Positions 22,108 through 34,136 of a DNA stretch of 64,000 nucleotides are shown one piece after another; position 1 is the first letter of the stretch, and every line of letters starts with the position of its first letter. The notes under the pieces were generated by a model, which did no database searches, was not told the DNA's origin, and was given only the letters and a program-made list of their open reading frames with translations. Position numbers and translations under genes: made by a program. Source of the stretch: Gentiana macrophylla (Eukaryota; Streptophyta; Magnoliopsida; Gentianales; Gentianaceae); assembly GCA_026214975.1 (NCBI GenBank), contig CM047806.1, positions 1,428,501 to 1,492,500 on the forward strand. The letters are read 5' to 3'.

Positions 22108-22367
22108 CGTAGTCATGCTTGGGCAGACAGGATTGTTGGCAACCCCAACACTTAGAATTGAGGTTTTTATTGTTTTATTGTGTTCTTATTTTTTGGTTTC
22201 TTGTCATACATGACCAGAAGTGGTAAGGAACTACCATATCCTTACAACCCAGAAATTGAGTAGAAAAAAACAGTGTAGGAAATTACCGTGGATAAAATGA
22301 AAAAACCGGTAGAAAATCATGTAAAAGTTTTCAATCAACAACATCACTTTTTTCACATTGCCGAGTA

Positions 22368-22585
22368 CTCCCTCCGACCCAAAATATGAGTCACTTTATA
22401 TCTTTTTTTGTCTTAAAATATAAGTCATTTTACGCTAGATTTGAATCATTTTTTACTTTTTTCTTTATTTTACGATATCAACCAATACACTTATCATTAC
22501 TTTAAGACTATTGTATAAATAATTGCCAAATAATGCTTTCGTTATTTTTTTTTAATGATTTATTTATATTTGGGAGAGCAGGGAG
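22368..22585. mobile_element. Stowaway-type MITE (218 bp)
   Basis: It starts CTCCCTCCGACCCAAAATAT and ends with GAGAGCAGGGAG, a degenerate inverted repeat of the CTCCCTCCGTCCC type. TA duplications flank it at 22366-22367 and 22586-22587. Confidence 0.85.
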
Positions 22586-22587
22586 TA

Positions 22588-23380
22588 ACTTTTTTATTTT
22601 TTATTTTTTATATTTTTAACACGGTCTAGTACTAAGTTGACTCACGTATCATGACATTCAAACCTATCTTTTAGCCTCCATCTCCACTTACCTTTGTAAT
22701 ATTTTAGTTCCAACAACAGCAAAAGCAGTTGAATAAACAAATTGCAAAAAAGAGTAATTTGTATCATTGATTACAAAAGACCAAAAGATAAGTAGGATTT
22801 GCACATTGTAGTACTATTATATTATATTATTGTAAACATGCAAATAAAGCAAACGACAAATTGCCGATTCCCGATTGTCAAGTGCACAAATTCTTTATAG
22901 CAAAATATATATGAATAAAAAAGTGCATATTACAACATGGAATATCTTGCATAGTCAAGGTGGAATGACCCATCCTACTGATCGAGTCATCATTTGTGGC
23001 GATTCGAAGGGTTATACAATTAAATTATAATACTATACTAATTAATGGAATAAGGACGATGTTACTACTATAGTCTATAGTCTATAACCTTTTTAACTAC
23101 TCCATCTTTCATTACGATGGTTTTACGCCAAGATCAATCTTTTGATCATGATATGATATGCATTGTATAAAAATATGCTGTTGTATCATTTCCTATGAAC
23201 GGTTTTTTTTTTTTTTTTTTTTTTTTTGAGAGTAAAAAGATTCTACATCAATTAAAAAATCTTAATCCGCCGCTATTAAACTCTTCTAGAGAGGACAGCC
23301 TTAATTAATGACATATGCCATTAACTCAACCTCAAAGAAATGTGTTCCAAGTAAAGAAAAGTCATTTTTCGTCAACATTT
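22588..23380. other. AT-rich intergenic DNA, no gene seen
   Basis: It contains a 27-T run at about 23201-23227 and short AT repeats. No coding or structural feature could be supported. Confidence 0.5.
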
Positions 23381-23627
23381 TCCTAACACCACCTCCCCTC
23401 CCCATGCACAATCATGCTACCACCACGGCACCACCCACCATAACCCAACCAGCCCACCACCCACCCCACCACCCTTGGTGCCGCACATCGTACCACCTCT
23501 CAGTCACCAACCACCTGTCGTTGCATGCCTCAACACACTCGATCCACTTGTCACCGCATATCGCACCACTACGTGTTGTTGTTTACCCCACCATCGTTAG
23601 ATGCCAACGACATAACACAACACCACT
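23381..23627. repeat. CCA-rich low-complexity tract, left part
   Basis: Repeated CCACC/CACCA words give His/Pro/Thr-rich translations with no domain. The tract continues after the solo LTR at 35196, so the two parts were contiguous before the insertion. Confidence 0.7.
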
Positions 23628-24293
23628 TGCAATATTCCGATTTCGGGAAAAGGCAGACGTGTCATTTTTAAAAACGAAATATTATTATTTATTTTTTCTT
23701 TTATTGGAGTTAAGTTATGTAATAAATATATATATGTGATTTTTCGAAATTGTGTATATATTTAAGGAAATTCTGATTTTTATGGTAATTAAGGGTAATT
23801 AAGGAAAAAGGGATTTTTGGGAAATTATATTTAAGGAAAATATAATCAGATTATTCACATAACCTAAAACTAATCAGAATCAGTTTCTACGCTTCTCTCC
23901 CCTGCGCCATTGAGGAGAAGAGAAAAAGGTTAGGAGAGTTTTCAGAAATTCTAAAGCGTAACTGAACCGTTTTCAGATCAGAGTAGAGATTTGGAACCGT
24001 TGTGAAGAGGACATCGTTTGGATATCAAGCTTGTGGGAAGTGCTGCAGTCTTTTCGAGGCTGTTGGATTTGGAATTGCTTGCAAACACGTAAGAGGCATG
24101 ATCGCAATTATGGTTTATAAGTTTTAAGATGTTTAATGCTAGAAAGTTGTGTCTTTTCGTTGATCAATGATCATAGATGTTATGGCTTGTTAAAGATATG
24201 ATTTTCTGTGTTTTACTGTGTTTAATTCGATGTTAATTGTGTTGAAAATGGATTAGAAATCGTTAAGTTGTTGAAAAATCGGATTTAGGGCTG

Positions 24294-24520
24294 CAGGCAG
24301 AATGCGTACGCACTCAATGGAATGCGCACGCATTCCCTGTACAGGATGCTCTGGTTTATGTTGCTATTCGTAGAATGCTCATGCATTCAGAGCAATGCGT
24401 ACGCATTGTTGGTTCAGGCTGTTTCAGGATGCTAACTGTTCGTGCAATGCGCGCGCGTTATTATCGGACGAAAACTTTCGAAAAAGTTTACGTCGGTGAA
24501 TGCGCACGCATTCCAATCAA
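24294..24520. repeat. Cluster of AATGCG-YR-CGCATT palindromic motifs
   Basis: AATGCGTACGCATT-like palindromes recur at about 24301, 24322, 24390, 24446 and 24500, separated by GTTCAGG/TCAGGATGCT words. In the related LTR at 59902-62170 the homologous position carries a different palindromic set (AGGCCRTGGCCT). Confidence 0.8.
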
Positions 24521-24675
24521 TGCACTGTTTTGGGAAAAGTATTGTTTAAGCTATGTTTTGAGTTTTAAACCTTGAATTATGATATAATAAAATTGTATAA
24601 ACATGAACAAGCCTAGATTGAGCTTCTGATTCGTTTAGTTTCGGCACCGAATGTACTCTTAAAGGGAGTTGAAGT

Positions 24676-26474
24676 TGTTGGAAAGGTGTCCTAAACCCAA
24701 TCGGGTCGGACCGGATCCGACCGGGTCGGGTCATTTACAGTCTATTTAGTTCATGTAATAACTTTATTGTGATTAATAAAAGCACTTATGTTATTATATA
24801 TTGTTTGTCTTCATATTATTTGTAGTATATATATAGTAACGTCCCTAGTATCGATCTGTGATAGAGAAACCATGATAGTGATTATGGTTGATGAGATCTC
24901 TAATCACTATAACAAGGTTGGTACTTAAATGTCTCTAGTCTTACATATTATCAAATGGGACATTGATAGTATAATCGGACTAGCACGTATTGGATGTCTT
25001 CTATCTTTTAGAAGGTAGGGATAGATCTCGTCTATCGAAGTGTAGGGACACTTGGGTATGCGTGGGCGTGTATTAGAGAATGCGTCGTTAGGATCGACCC
25101 ACTTACATTAAGTGTCACACTATGTGGCGGTTGTGTAATTATCCTTTTGACCGGAGTCTTCATGGCATCACGGTGTGGATTGTCATGCTTTGACACTATT
25201 GAGATTTCTCCTAACCACGGGGCGATCATGCGGTAGTGATTGGGTATGATATTGAAGCATCGCGGAGTATACATGATTGGTCGTCCGGGAATCGCGTATC
25301 CTATGATTGGGATCGAATATCCGAAATGGCCTTCTTATAAGGAATGTCTCGCTCTCGAGAATCTTTGCAAAGTGGGAGTAAATGTGTTATTCCGAGAGAG
25401 CATGATATCCAGATTATAAGATACGATCGTCAATGTATTGACACTCGAGATACGATCGTATGGATATTATTATAGCGATAGGATTGTAAGTTACACGGTA
25501 ACTGCTTCACATGAAAGGTAGTAGTCATTGCTTTTGACTCTTCCGATAATTGGGGGTCACGGTGTGTTGCTAGACGCTATCCCGTGATCGTTAGGTATGA
25601 AGGGCATTTTAGTAAATTGCACTTTGTGTCTACGGCCAACATATTCGGAAGCCTATCGGGTCACACACATATGAACATCGAGTCGGATTAAAATGCGGTT
25701 ATAGTTGATAACCAAATAAGGAAAGTTTATCTACAGACTATAAAGGTTATAGTGGTAAATTAATATGGTGGTGTTTATTTATTATGAATAAATAAAATAC
25801 AAGATATTAATTATATATAAATTATATTAATTAAAGAATATTCCGAAGTCAATTTATTGACTAAAGGGCGCCACTTTTGAGTGTATGAGATACACTTGGA
25901 TTGTGCACTTTAATTAATAAATATTGCCATAATATTAATATAGGATATTAATTGATTTTGGAAAAATAGATTTATGGTAATAAGATAATTATAATCAATA
26001 TATGATATTGACAATTAAAGAGATAAATCAATCTAATTGATTTTCCTTATTTTATTAGAAAAGGGTTTCTTCTCCTCCACACTACATATGGGGCGCCACT
26101 TCCTCTATAAAAAGGAAGTGGGTGTCAAGCTCTTTTGTACAACACAATTGCAAGAGTTCATAATTCTTGTGTAAAATAGAGAGCTCTCCATAGTGAGTTT
26201 GTGAGGAAAGAAAAGGTCCGGCTAGCGGCGGAGTTTTTCCGATAGCAATCCAGGAGGATTCGGCGAGGGGTTCGTGTGGATTAGCGATAGAGGCCGGACG
26301 CGCGTGGGCGGCTTGCGCGTTGAACTACTCTCCGTTGGCGGTCAAAGCGGCGATCTTGTAGATCATCTAAGGTATAACCGTCAAACTACTTAACGTGTTT
26401 ATTGCATTAAACGAAGAACGATCTAGAAAAGGAAATCAAATTTTAAATTCATTGCGTTACTCGATTTCCTAACA
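24676..26474 (+). repeat. 5' LTR of copia B
   Basis: TATA box CTATAAAAAGGAAG at about 26105-26117 is followed by the R-like CTCTTTTGTACA. The LTR is very similar to 32330-34136; most differences are short indels. Confidence 0.93.
26104..26117 (+). promoter_or_regulatory. TATA box in 5' LTR of copia B
   Basis: CTATAAAAAGG lies about 360 bp before the LTR end. The same box occurs in the 3' LTR (about 33762) and, as CCCTATAAATAGG, in the solo LTR (about 2643). Confidence 0.6.
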
Positions 26475-26477
26475 AAG

Positions 26478-26492
26478 TGGTATCGAGACAGA
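26478..26492 (+). promoter_or_regulatory. Primer binding site of copia B
   Basis: TGGTATCGAGACAG starts 3 bp after the 5' LTR. It is a one-step variant of the initiator-tRNA-Met complement TGGTATCAGAGC. Confidence 0.75.
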
Positions 26493-26811
26493 CTTGAGCT
26501 TAAGCAATAAGCATAATTTAAATGCGTAGTATTTAATCGATAGATGCAAGATTTAAATCACGAAAACGTTAAAACAAAAAAAAAAATAGGGTTCTTGGGG
26601 TCGGCCGATCGGCGGCGCCCTCCTCTCAAGGGGCGGCGGCGGCGGTAAACCCTAGGGTTGCCGTCCGTCGGCTCTCTCTTCCAATGGGGAGATCAACCTT
26701 TTTCGTTTTGTGATATTTTATTGTGCATAGATATCTCGTTTGTTTAGTTGTGTCGTATGGCCAACCAATGGTTCAAATAGTTTGGACCATTGGGAAACCA
26801 TATGGGACATT

Positions 26812-27190
26812 GGCCTTTCCAAATTTTGATTTGGAATAGGCTCAGCCCTTTTCCAAATATTTGATTTGGAATAGGCTTGAGCTTGTGCCACTTCCAAAAT
26901 TTTGATTTTGGAAAGTGGCCAGCCTAAACTAAAATTATTTGGCCTTTCCAAATATTTGATTTGGAATAGCTGGCCCTTTCCAAATATTTGATTTGGAATA
27001 GCTTAGCTTGCGCCACTTCCAAAATTTTGATTTTGGAAAGTGGCTGAGCCTGACTAAAATAATTTGGCCTTTCCAAATATATGATTTGGAGTAGGCTGCA
27101 GCCCTTTCCAAATATTTGATTTGGAATAGCTTAGCTTGCAAAGCCACTCAAAATTTTGATTTTGGAAAGTGGGCGACTAAGCTAAATTTA
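26812..27190. repeat. Three tandem units of about 125 bp, each with hairpins, in the copia B leader
   Basis: Units start GGCCTTTCCAAAT at 26812, 26941 and 27066. Each holds the inverted pair TTCCAAAT/ATTTGGAA twice and a long hairpin CCACTTCCAAAATTTTGA with its complement TTTTGGAAAGTGG. The array lies between PBS and gag, where RNA signals usually sit. Open frames on the minus strand here are artefacts of the repeats. Confidence 0.88.
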
Positions 27191-28436
27191 GTTTTGGAAA
27201 TGAAACAAATAGGAGACTTTATAATTTTAATTTTATTTTGAATAGTTCAAATTTAATTAAAATTGAAATCGATTTAAAATTAAATGTTAATTTTAATTTT
27301 CGGTTAAGTCATATAATTAATTAAAAGTTATTTAATTATTTGACGTGATAAAATAAAAGACGCATGAGTAGTAGTAGTTAAAATTAGAATTTAATCTTTT
27401 CATAAGATAAAATTGTATGGATTAGATAGTAGATATAATGTGATTATATGGACCCGATTGATCATGGACTCGACCAATAGGATAGATGGGAATGTTTTCT
27501 TTATGTTGGTTTTGAAAAATTGTCCTAGGCCGTTATGAAGAACGCGTGACCTAGTTTACTTTTTGCATTTATCCCATTCCTCGAGTTCCCCGTGTGCGGC
27601 GGGTGTAATTATTTATTATGTAACAAGAATGGAGCAAGAAGTTCGAGACCAAGGAGAGATAAAGAACCCATTGGCGTCACAAAGAATAAAGATCCTATTG
27701 GCGGTTGCAGATACCCTTAGTTTGTGACCAGCGGTTTTAAATGGGTTTGTATTCAAACCGCACTTAGAAAAAGTCCATGATCATACCGGTTATTTTATGC
27801 GCGGAATGTTGTGTATGTTTTACTTTATATGATATCGTAGTAATATGCACATAGTAGATGAGACCATAATTAAACTAAATTAATTAAGTGAATTAATTTA
27901 AAATTATTCCCACTCCAAAAATCGAGCCAAAATTGTCTCCCAATATTATAATGACGGTGAAGAGCCTTTGTTCGGATCCAACTGATCGACCACCGCCGTC
28001 GGAGTTGACCTACCACGGGTATATCGTTATTATTGAGATATGATCGCCACGAGATCTCATGAATATTGGGTTATGACTCGACTAAAGTCTTTCGGTGATT
28101 GGCCACCTTCAGGGCGTCGACTTTAGAGACAAGGGGTTGACTATCACATAGAGATGTGAGACGTCAAAGAGTTGACTAGTCGACCACCGAGTCGCGATGC
28201 GCGATGCGATCGGTGGTAGAGTACCTACCTTCGAAATTGCCGAGATTGATCGACCACCGTCGGGGATTAAGGCAACTAGATAGGGTCCCGACCACCAAAA
28301 GAATTAATTAAAATTCTTGAAAGCCAATAGGGAATAGTTGGCTAGTGGGAGTAAAACCTTATAAATTTCTTAGTGCAAATTTAGGTTTTTATACATGAGC
28401 TTTTACTTATTCTATCTTTATTTATTATTGTAGAAA
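27191..28436 (+). other. Copia B untranslated leader
   Basis: It has no long frame. At 27940-28300 several GACCACC/CGACC words recur (TCGACCACCG, GATCGACCACCGTCGG), and the leader ends just before the gag ATG at 28437. Confidence 0.6.
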
Positions 28437-29260
28437 ATGTCAAACAAATTGAACCTTCGTTTTATCATCGAAAACAAGCTTGACGAAACTAATTTTCTCG
28501 ATTGGGAAAGAAACCTCAAAATCATTTTGAGGCACGAGAAGATTGGCTATGTCTTGGACGAGGCCCTACCGGAAAAGCCCGCTGAGGGTTCGGCTGCAGA
28601 TGTTGTCGAGAAGTACAAAAGCACTTTGCTCGACAAGATCGATGCTACATGTATCATGCTTGCTTCTATGACACCGGCTCGCAGCTTGACAAAGATGTAG
28701 TCTATGGACGCCTACTCTATCATGGTCCACCTGAAGGAACTTTACGCTTCTCGCCTCGCACTAAGAGGTAGTGAGGTCTCGAAGGCCCTGCTTAGTTGTA
28801 AGATGGCATCTGGGACTCTTTGTGGGGTCACACGTGCTTAAAATGATCGGGTACATAGAGAGGCTTGGGAAGTCGGGCCACAAGTTGGAACGAGAGTGAG
28901 TATTGACTTGATTCTGCAATCTCTACCGACTCATTCTCGCAGCCAGATGAACTATCACATGAACAAGATAGATTGCTCCTGGCGGAGTTATTGAACATGT
29001 TGAAAATCGCCGAGGCACCGTAGGGAAGGGAAAGCAAGTGTTCTTTGGTCACTTCGCAAGGGCAAGGCAAAATCCTGCAAAAAGTCCAAGAAGGCGAAAG
29101 GTGCACTTAAGCCAACGCCTAAGATAGCAAAAGACAAATCCAAGGATGCTTGCTTCCATTGCGGTGAGACCGGACATTGGAGGAGAAACTGCAAGGGCTT
29201 CTTGAGTACCAAGAAGAAGCATTCGATGCTTCGACTTCGTATATATTTATGATTGAGATC
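28437..29260 (+). pseudogene. Copia B gag
   Basis: It starts MSNKLNLRFIIENKLDETNF; the LDWERNLKIILRHEK stretch is the typical gag opening of this copia group. The frame stops at 28700, and further pieces in other frames run to a CCHC knuckle at about 29150-29200 (CFHCGETGHWRRNC, CX2CX4HX4C intact). Gag would form the particle shell and bind RNA. At least two frame changes and a stop prevent a full product. Confidence 0.85.
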
Positions 29261-29560
29261 AACATTACTTCTTCTAAGTCTAACCACTTTGGGTATTAGA
29301 TCATCGTTGTGGTTCTCATATTTGTACTGAATATGCAGGCACTAAGAAGAACTAGAGATCTGAGGAAAGGAGAGGTGGACCTACGCGTTGGAAATGGAGC
29401 AAGTGTTCTTGCTACCGGCCGTAGGAGTTTATTTTCTTTCATTGCCCGAAGGGCTAGTACTAGAACTCAATAATCATTATTTTGTTCCTGCTCTTTACGA
29501 AGAGCATTATTTCTATTTCTGCATTAGATGTTGATGGATTTTCTTTTACGTTTGAGAATA
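29261..29560 (+). pseudogene. Copia B protease remnant
   Basis: VLDHRCGSHIC is read at about 29290-29325 where the family has VLDTGCGSHIC, so the catalytic DTG is replaced by DHR. Later pieces show NHYFVPALY-like residues (about 29470-29495). The protease would be inactive. Confidence 0.7.
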
Positions 29561-29561
29561 A

Positions 29562-30666
29562 ATGTTGTTCTTTTCACGTGATGGAATCTTTTATGGTAAT
29601 CGCATACTTAGCAATGGTCCGTACATATTAGATATGAATGTTGATGTACTTAATATAAATAACAAGAAAGCCAAAACAAATGACTTGAATGAATCCTACT
29701 TATGGCATTGTAGACTTGGCCATATAAATAAGAATCGCATTTCCAAACTCCATAAAGATGGAATGTTGGATCAATTCGATTACGAATCGCTTGATACATG
29801 CGAAGCTTGTTTACTTGGCAAGATGACAAAGTCACCTTTTAGTGGCAAAGGGATAAGATCCAATGAATTGCTTGAGCTTATACATACCGATGTGTGTGGC
29901 CCAATGTCAATTCAAGCCAAAGGAGGATACTCTTATTTTATCACTTTCACCGATGACCATTCTCGCTATGGTTATATATACTTAATGAAGTATAAGTCCA
30001 AGCCTTCAAAAGTTCAAAGAATTCGAAGTGAAGTGGAGAAACAACTAGGTAAAGAAATCAAAACACTTCGATCCGATCGAGGTGGAGAATACCTAGATGG
30101 AGAGTTTCAAAGTTATTTAAAGGAGAATGGGATTCTACTCGAATGGACCCCTCCAGGGGACGCCACAAATGAATGGCATATCCGAGAGGAGGAATCGTAC
30201 TTTGTTAGACATGGTACGCTTCCATGATGAGCTATGCGCTTCTTCCAAAATCGTTTTGGGGTATGCTCTAAAACCGCATCCTATACACTCGAACCGAGTT
30301 CCATCAAAGACGGTTGAGTCCACTCCCTATGAAGTGTTCAAAGGGAAGAAACCAACACTAGGTTACATGAAACCTTGGGGATGTCCAATTTATGTGAAAC
30401 GAACCATGCCTCGACAAATCGGAACTAGATCGACAAATGTCTGCTTGTGGGTTATCCTAGAAACCAAAGGGTACCAATTTTACCACCCCGAGGAACAAAA
30501 GGTGTTTGTTGCCGGGGTCGCCACTTTCGGAGAAAGAGTTTATTCGGATAGGGTCGGTGGGAGTAAGATTGATCTCGAAGAAATTCGAGAACCACTTACG
30601 GATAACAATCCGTTGATGGAAGTAGAGGAGGCACCACATACAAATGTGGCGCCACCTCTACCGTGA
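29562..30666 (+). pseudogene. Copia B GAG-pre-integrase and integrase
   Basis: The frame 29562-30227 includes YLWHCRLGHINKNRISKL, CEACLLGKM (HHCC domain), LIHTDVCGPM (first core Asp), DDHSRYGYIYL and LRSDRGGEY (second Asp). It then shifts. The +1 frame gives NGISERRNRTLLDMVR, the Glu-bearing motif, and continues to 30666 with GYMKPWGCPIYVK. The core triad is present but divided by a frameshift near 30160. Confidence 0.9.
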
Positions 30667-32329
30667 CACAATTACACCTCGAAGATCCACCAGGAACGCC
30701 GTGGACCCGAAAGGTACACACAAGCGTATATCTCATGGAAGATGAGGACCCTAGAACTTATGAGGAGGTGCCATTAAGGCACGACAAAGAGAAATGGCTC
30801 AAAGCCATGAATTACGAGATGGAATCCATGAAGGACAACCAAGTTTGGAACTTAGTTGATCCGCTGAGGAATAGTTCCCATAGGGTGTAAATGGGTCTTT
30901 AAGAGAAAGACCGACATGGACGGATAACGTGACCACCTACAAGGCTAGGTTGGTGGCAAAAGGTTATAAGCAAAGACAAGGAGTTGACTATGATGAAACC
31001 TTCTACTTTGTTGCCATGTTAAAATCCATTAGAATTTTGCTCGCTATTGCAAAGATACCATGATTACGAAATCGGCGGATGGATGTGAAAACAAATTTCC
31101 TTAACGGGAACTCATGCCTGAGGAAGTGTATATGACACACTCTGAGGGTTTCACAACCAATGACGCCAGGATGGTGTGTAAACCGCAAAGATCCATTTAT
31201 GGATTAAAGCAAGCTTCGAGTTGGAATCTTCGCTTTGATGAGATAATCAAACAGTTTGATTTCATCAAGAACGAAGATGAGCCCCGTGTTTACAAGAAGG
31301 TTAGTGGGAGTGCTATTGTGTTCTTAGTGCTTTATGTGGATGACATATCGCTTCATAGGAATGATGTGCCCATGTTACAATCAGTCAAAGCTTGGTTATC
31401 CAAGAACTTCTCAATGAAGGACTTGGGTGAGGCAACTTATATTGCGGGAATAAAGATCTATAGAGATAGATCTAAAAGGTTGCTTGGTCCATCGTAATCC
31501 ACCTACATAGACAAGATCTTCAAGAGATTCAAATGGAGCGATCCAAGAAAGGATTGCTTTGCCATGTCACATGGGGTCTACCTGTCGAAGGAATGAGTCC
31601 TAAGACAGAGGGAGAAAGGGCACAAATGAGTAAAGTCCCTTATGCTTCGGCAATTGGGTCTATCATGTATGCCATGTTATGCACAAGACCGCACGTCTCG
31701 TACCCTCTTAGTATGACTAGTAGGTACAGTCCAATCCAGGTGATGGTCACCGGATTGTCATCAAAAAATATCCTTAAGTACTTGAGACGTATTTAGGATA
31801 TGTTCCTGGTTTTCGAACGATGATTTAGTATTGCGAGGTTACACGGATGCGCTTCCAAACCGACAAAGACGACTTCAAGTCACAATCTGGATTTGTTTTC
31901 ACGCTTAACGGCGGAGCGGTGAGTGGGAAGAGTTCCAAGCGAGGAGACTCTGCGGACTCTACAACGGAAGCCGAATACATAGCAGCCTCGGAGGCGGCAA
32001 AGGAAGCGCTTTGGATGAAGAAGTTCATTCATCGAACTTGGTGTGGTTCCTCCATTGAAGGTCCAGTACCTGCATCTTTGTGATAATAATGGAGCGATAT
32101 CTCGATCAAAGAAACCAAGGTCTCATCGAAGTCCAAACATGTGCTACTGGCGCTATCACTTGATTAGAGAGATAGTAGATAGAGGAGATGTAAAGATAGA
32201 GAAAGTCCACACGGATGATAACATAGCTGATCCGTTAACCAAGGCATTGTCTCAAGCTAAGCATGAGAAACATGTTCACTTGCACGGGCTTAGGCATATG
32301 GGTGATTGGCTTTAGGCCAAGTGGAAGAT
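30663..32329 (+). pseudogene. Copia B reverse transcriptase and RNase H
   Basis: Pieces in order are YEEVPLRHDKEKWLKAMNYE with VWNLVD (30740-30860), [13 protein letters not shown] residues (30940-30970), VCKPQRSIYGLKQAS (31170-31220), FLVLYVDDISLHRND (YVDD intact, about 31320), DLGEATYIAGIKIYRDRS, PYASAIGSIMYAMLCTRPH (31640-31690), then RNase H TTEAEYIAASEAAKEALWMK (31960-32020) and ADPLTKALSQAKHEKHV (32230). Frameshifts separate most pieces; a polypurine-like AAGTGGAAGA precedes the LTR at 32330. Confidence 0.88.
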
Positions 32330-34136
32330 TGTTGGAAAGGTATCCTAAACCCAATCGGGTCGGACCGGATCCGACCGGGTCGGGTCATTTACAGTCTATT
32401 TAGTTCATGTAATAACTTTATTGTGATTAATAAAAGCACTTATGTTATTATATATTGTTTGTCTTCATATTATTTGTAGTATATATATAGTAACGCCCCT
32501 AGTATCAATCATGATATAGAAACCATGATAGTGATTATGGTTGATGAGATCTCTAATCACTATAACAAGGTTGGTACTTAAATGTCTCTAGTCTTACATA
32601 TTATCAAATGGGACATTGATAGTATAATCGGACTAACACGTATTGGATGTCTTCTATCTTTTAGAAGGTAGGGATAGATCTCGCTCTCATCGAAGTGTAG
32701 GGACACTTGGACTTTACGTGGACGGTGTATTAGAGAATGCGTGCGTTAGGACCGACCCACTTACATTAAGTGTCACACTATGTGGCGGTTGTGTAATTAT
32801 CCTTTGACCGAGTCTTCATGGCATCACGGTGTGGATTGTCATGCTTTGACACTATTGAGATTTCTCCTAACCACGGGCGATCATGCGGTAGTGATTGGGT
32901 ATGATATTGAAGCATCGCGGAGTATACATGATTGGTCGTCCGGGAATCGCGTATCCTATGATTGGGATCGAATATCCGAAATGGCCTTCTTATAAGGAAT
33001 GTCTCGCTCTCGAGAATCTTTGCAAAGTGGGAGTAAATGTGTTATTCCGAGAGAGCATGATATCCAGATTATAAGATACGATCGTCAATGTATTGACACT
33101 TTCGAGATACGATCGTATGGATATTATTATAGCGATAGGATTGTAAGTTACACGGTAATCGCTTCACATGAAAGGTAGTAGTCATTGCTTTTGACTCTTC
33201 CGATAATTGGGGTCACGGTGTGTTGCTGTGACGCTATCCCGTGATCGTTAGGTATGAAGGGCATTTTAGTAAATTGCACTTTGTGTCTACGGCCAACATA
33301 TTCGAAGCCTATCGGGTCACACACATATGAACATCGAGTCGGATTAAAATGCGGTTATAGTTGATAACCAAATAAGGAAAGTTTATCTCTGACTATAAAG
33401 GTTATAGTGGTAAATTAATATGGTGGTGTTTATTTATTATGAATAAATAAAATACAAGATATTAATTATATATAAATTATATTAATTAAAGAATATTCCG
33501 GAAGTCAATTTATTGACTAAAGGGGCGCCACTTTTGAGTGTATGAGATACACTTGGATTGTGCACTTTAATTAATAAATATTGCCATAATATTAATATAG
33601 GATATTAATTGATTTTGGAAAAATAGATTTATGGTAATAAGATAATTATAATCAATATATGATATTGACAATTAAAGAGATAAATCAATCTAATTGATTT
33701 TCCTTATTTTATTAGAAAATGGTTTCTTCTCCTCCACACTACATATGGGGCGCCACTTCCTCTATAAAAAGGAAGTGGGTGTCAAGCTCTTTTGTACAAC
33801 ACAATTACAAGAGTTCATAATTCTTGTGTAAAATAGAGAGCTCTCCATAGTGAGTTTGTGAGGGAAGAAAAGGTCCGGTCTAGCAGCCGGAGTTTTTCTG
33901 ATAGCAATCCAGGAGGATTCCGCGAGGGTTTCGTGTGGATTAGCGATAGAGGCCGGACGCGTGGGCGGCTTGCGCGTTGAACTACTCTCCGTTGGCGGTC
34001 AAAGCGACGATCTTGTAGATCATCTAAGGTATAACCGTCAAACTACTTAACGTGTTTATTGCATTAAACGAAGAACGATCTAGAAAAGGAAATCAAATTT
34101 TAAATTCCGCTGCGTTAAACTAGTGATTTCCTAACA
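32330..34136 (+). repeat. 3' LTR of copia B
   Basis: The 1807-bp LTR is the partner of 24676-26474 and ends TTTCCTAACA before the GAAGT duplication. Confidence 0.93.

Larger units (their letters stand above)
24676..34136 (+). mobile_element. Copia element B, full length (9461 bp)
   Basis: LTRs of 1799 bp (24676-26474) and 1807 bp (32330-34136) start TGTTGGAAAGG, end TTTCCTAACA, and are flanked by a perfect GAAGT duplication (24671-24675 and 34137-34141). PBS TGGTATCGAGAC is at 26478. The order is gag, CCHC knuckle, PR, IN, RT, RNase H, which defines copia. Long LTRs of about 1.8 kb recall the Angela/Tork group, an inference only. Coding frames are broken and the protease motif is lost, so the copy is non-autonomous. 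The solo LTR at 1052-3020 belongs to this family. Confidence 0.93.

Noticed and set aside
23308..23739. 143-codon Pro/His/Thr-rich frame
   Set aside because: It lies in a CCA-rich low-complexity tract, runs into the solo LTR and shows no signal peptide or domain.
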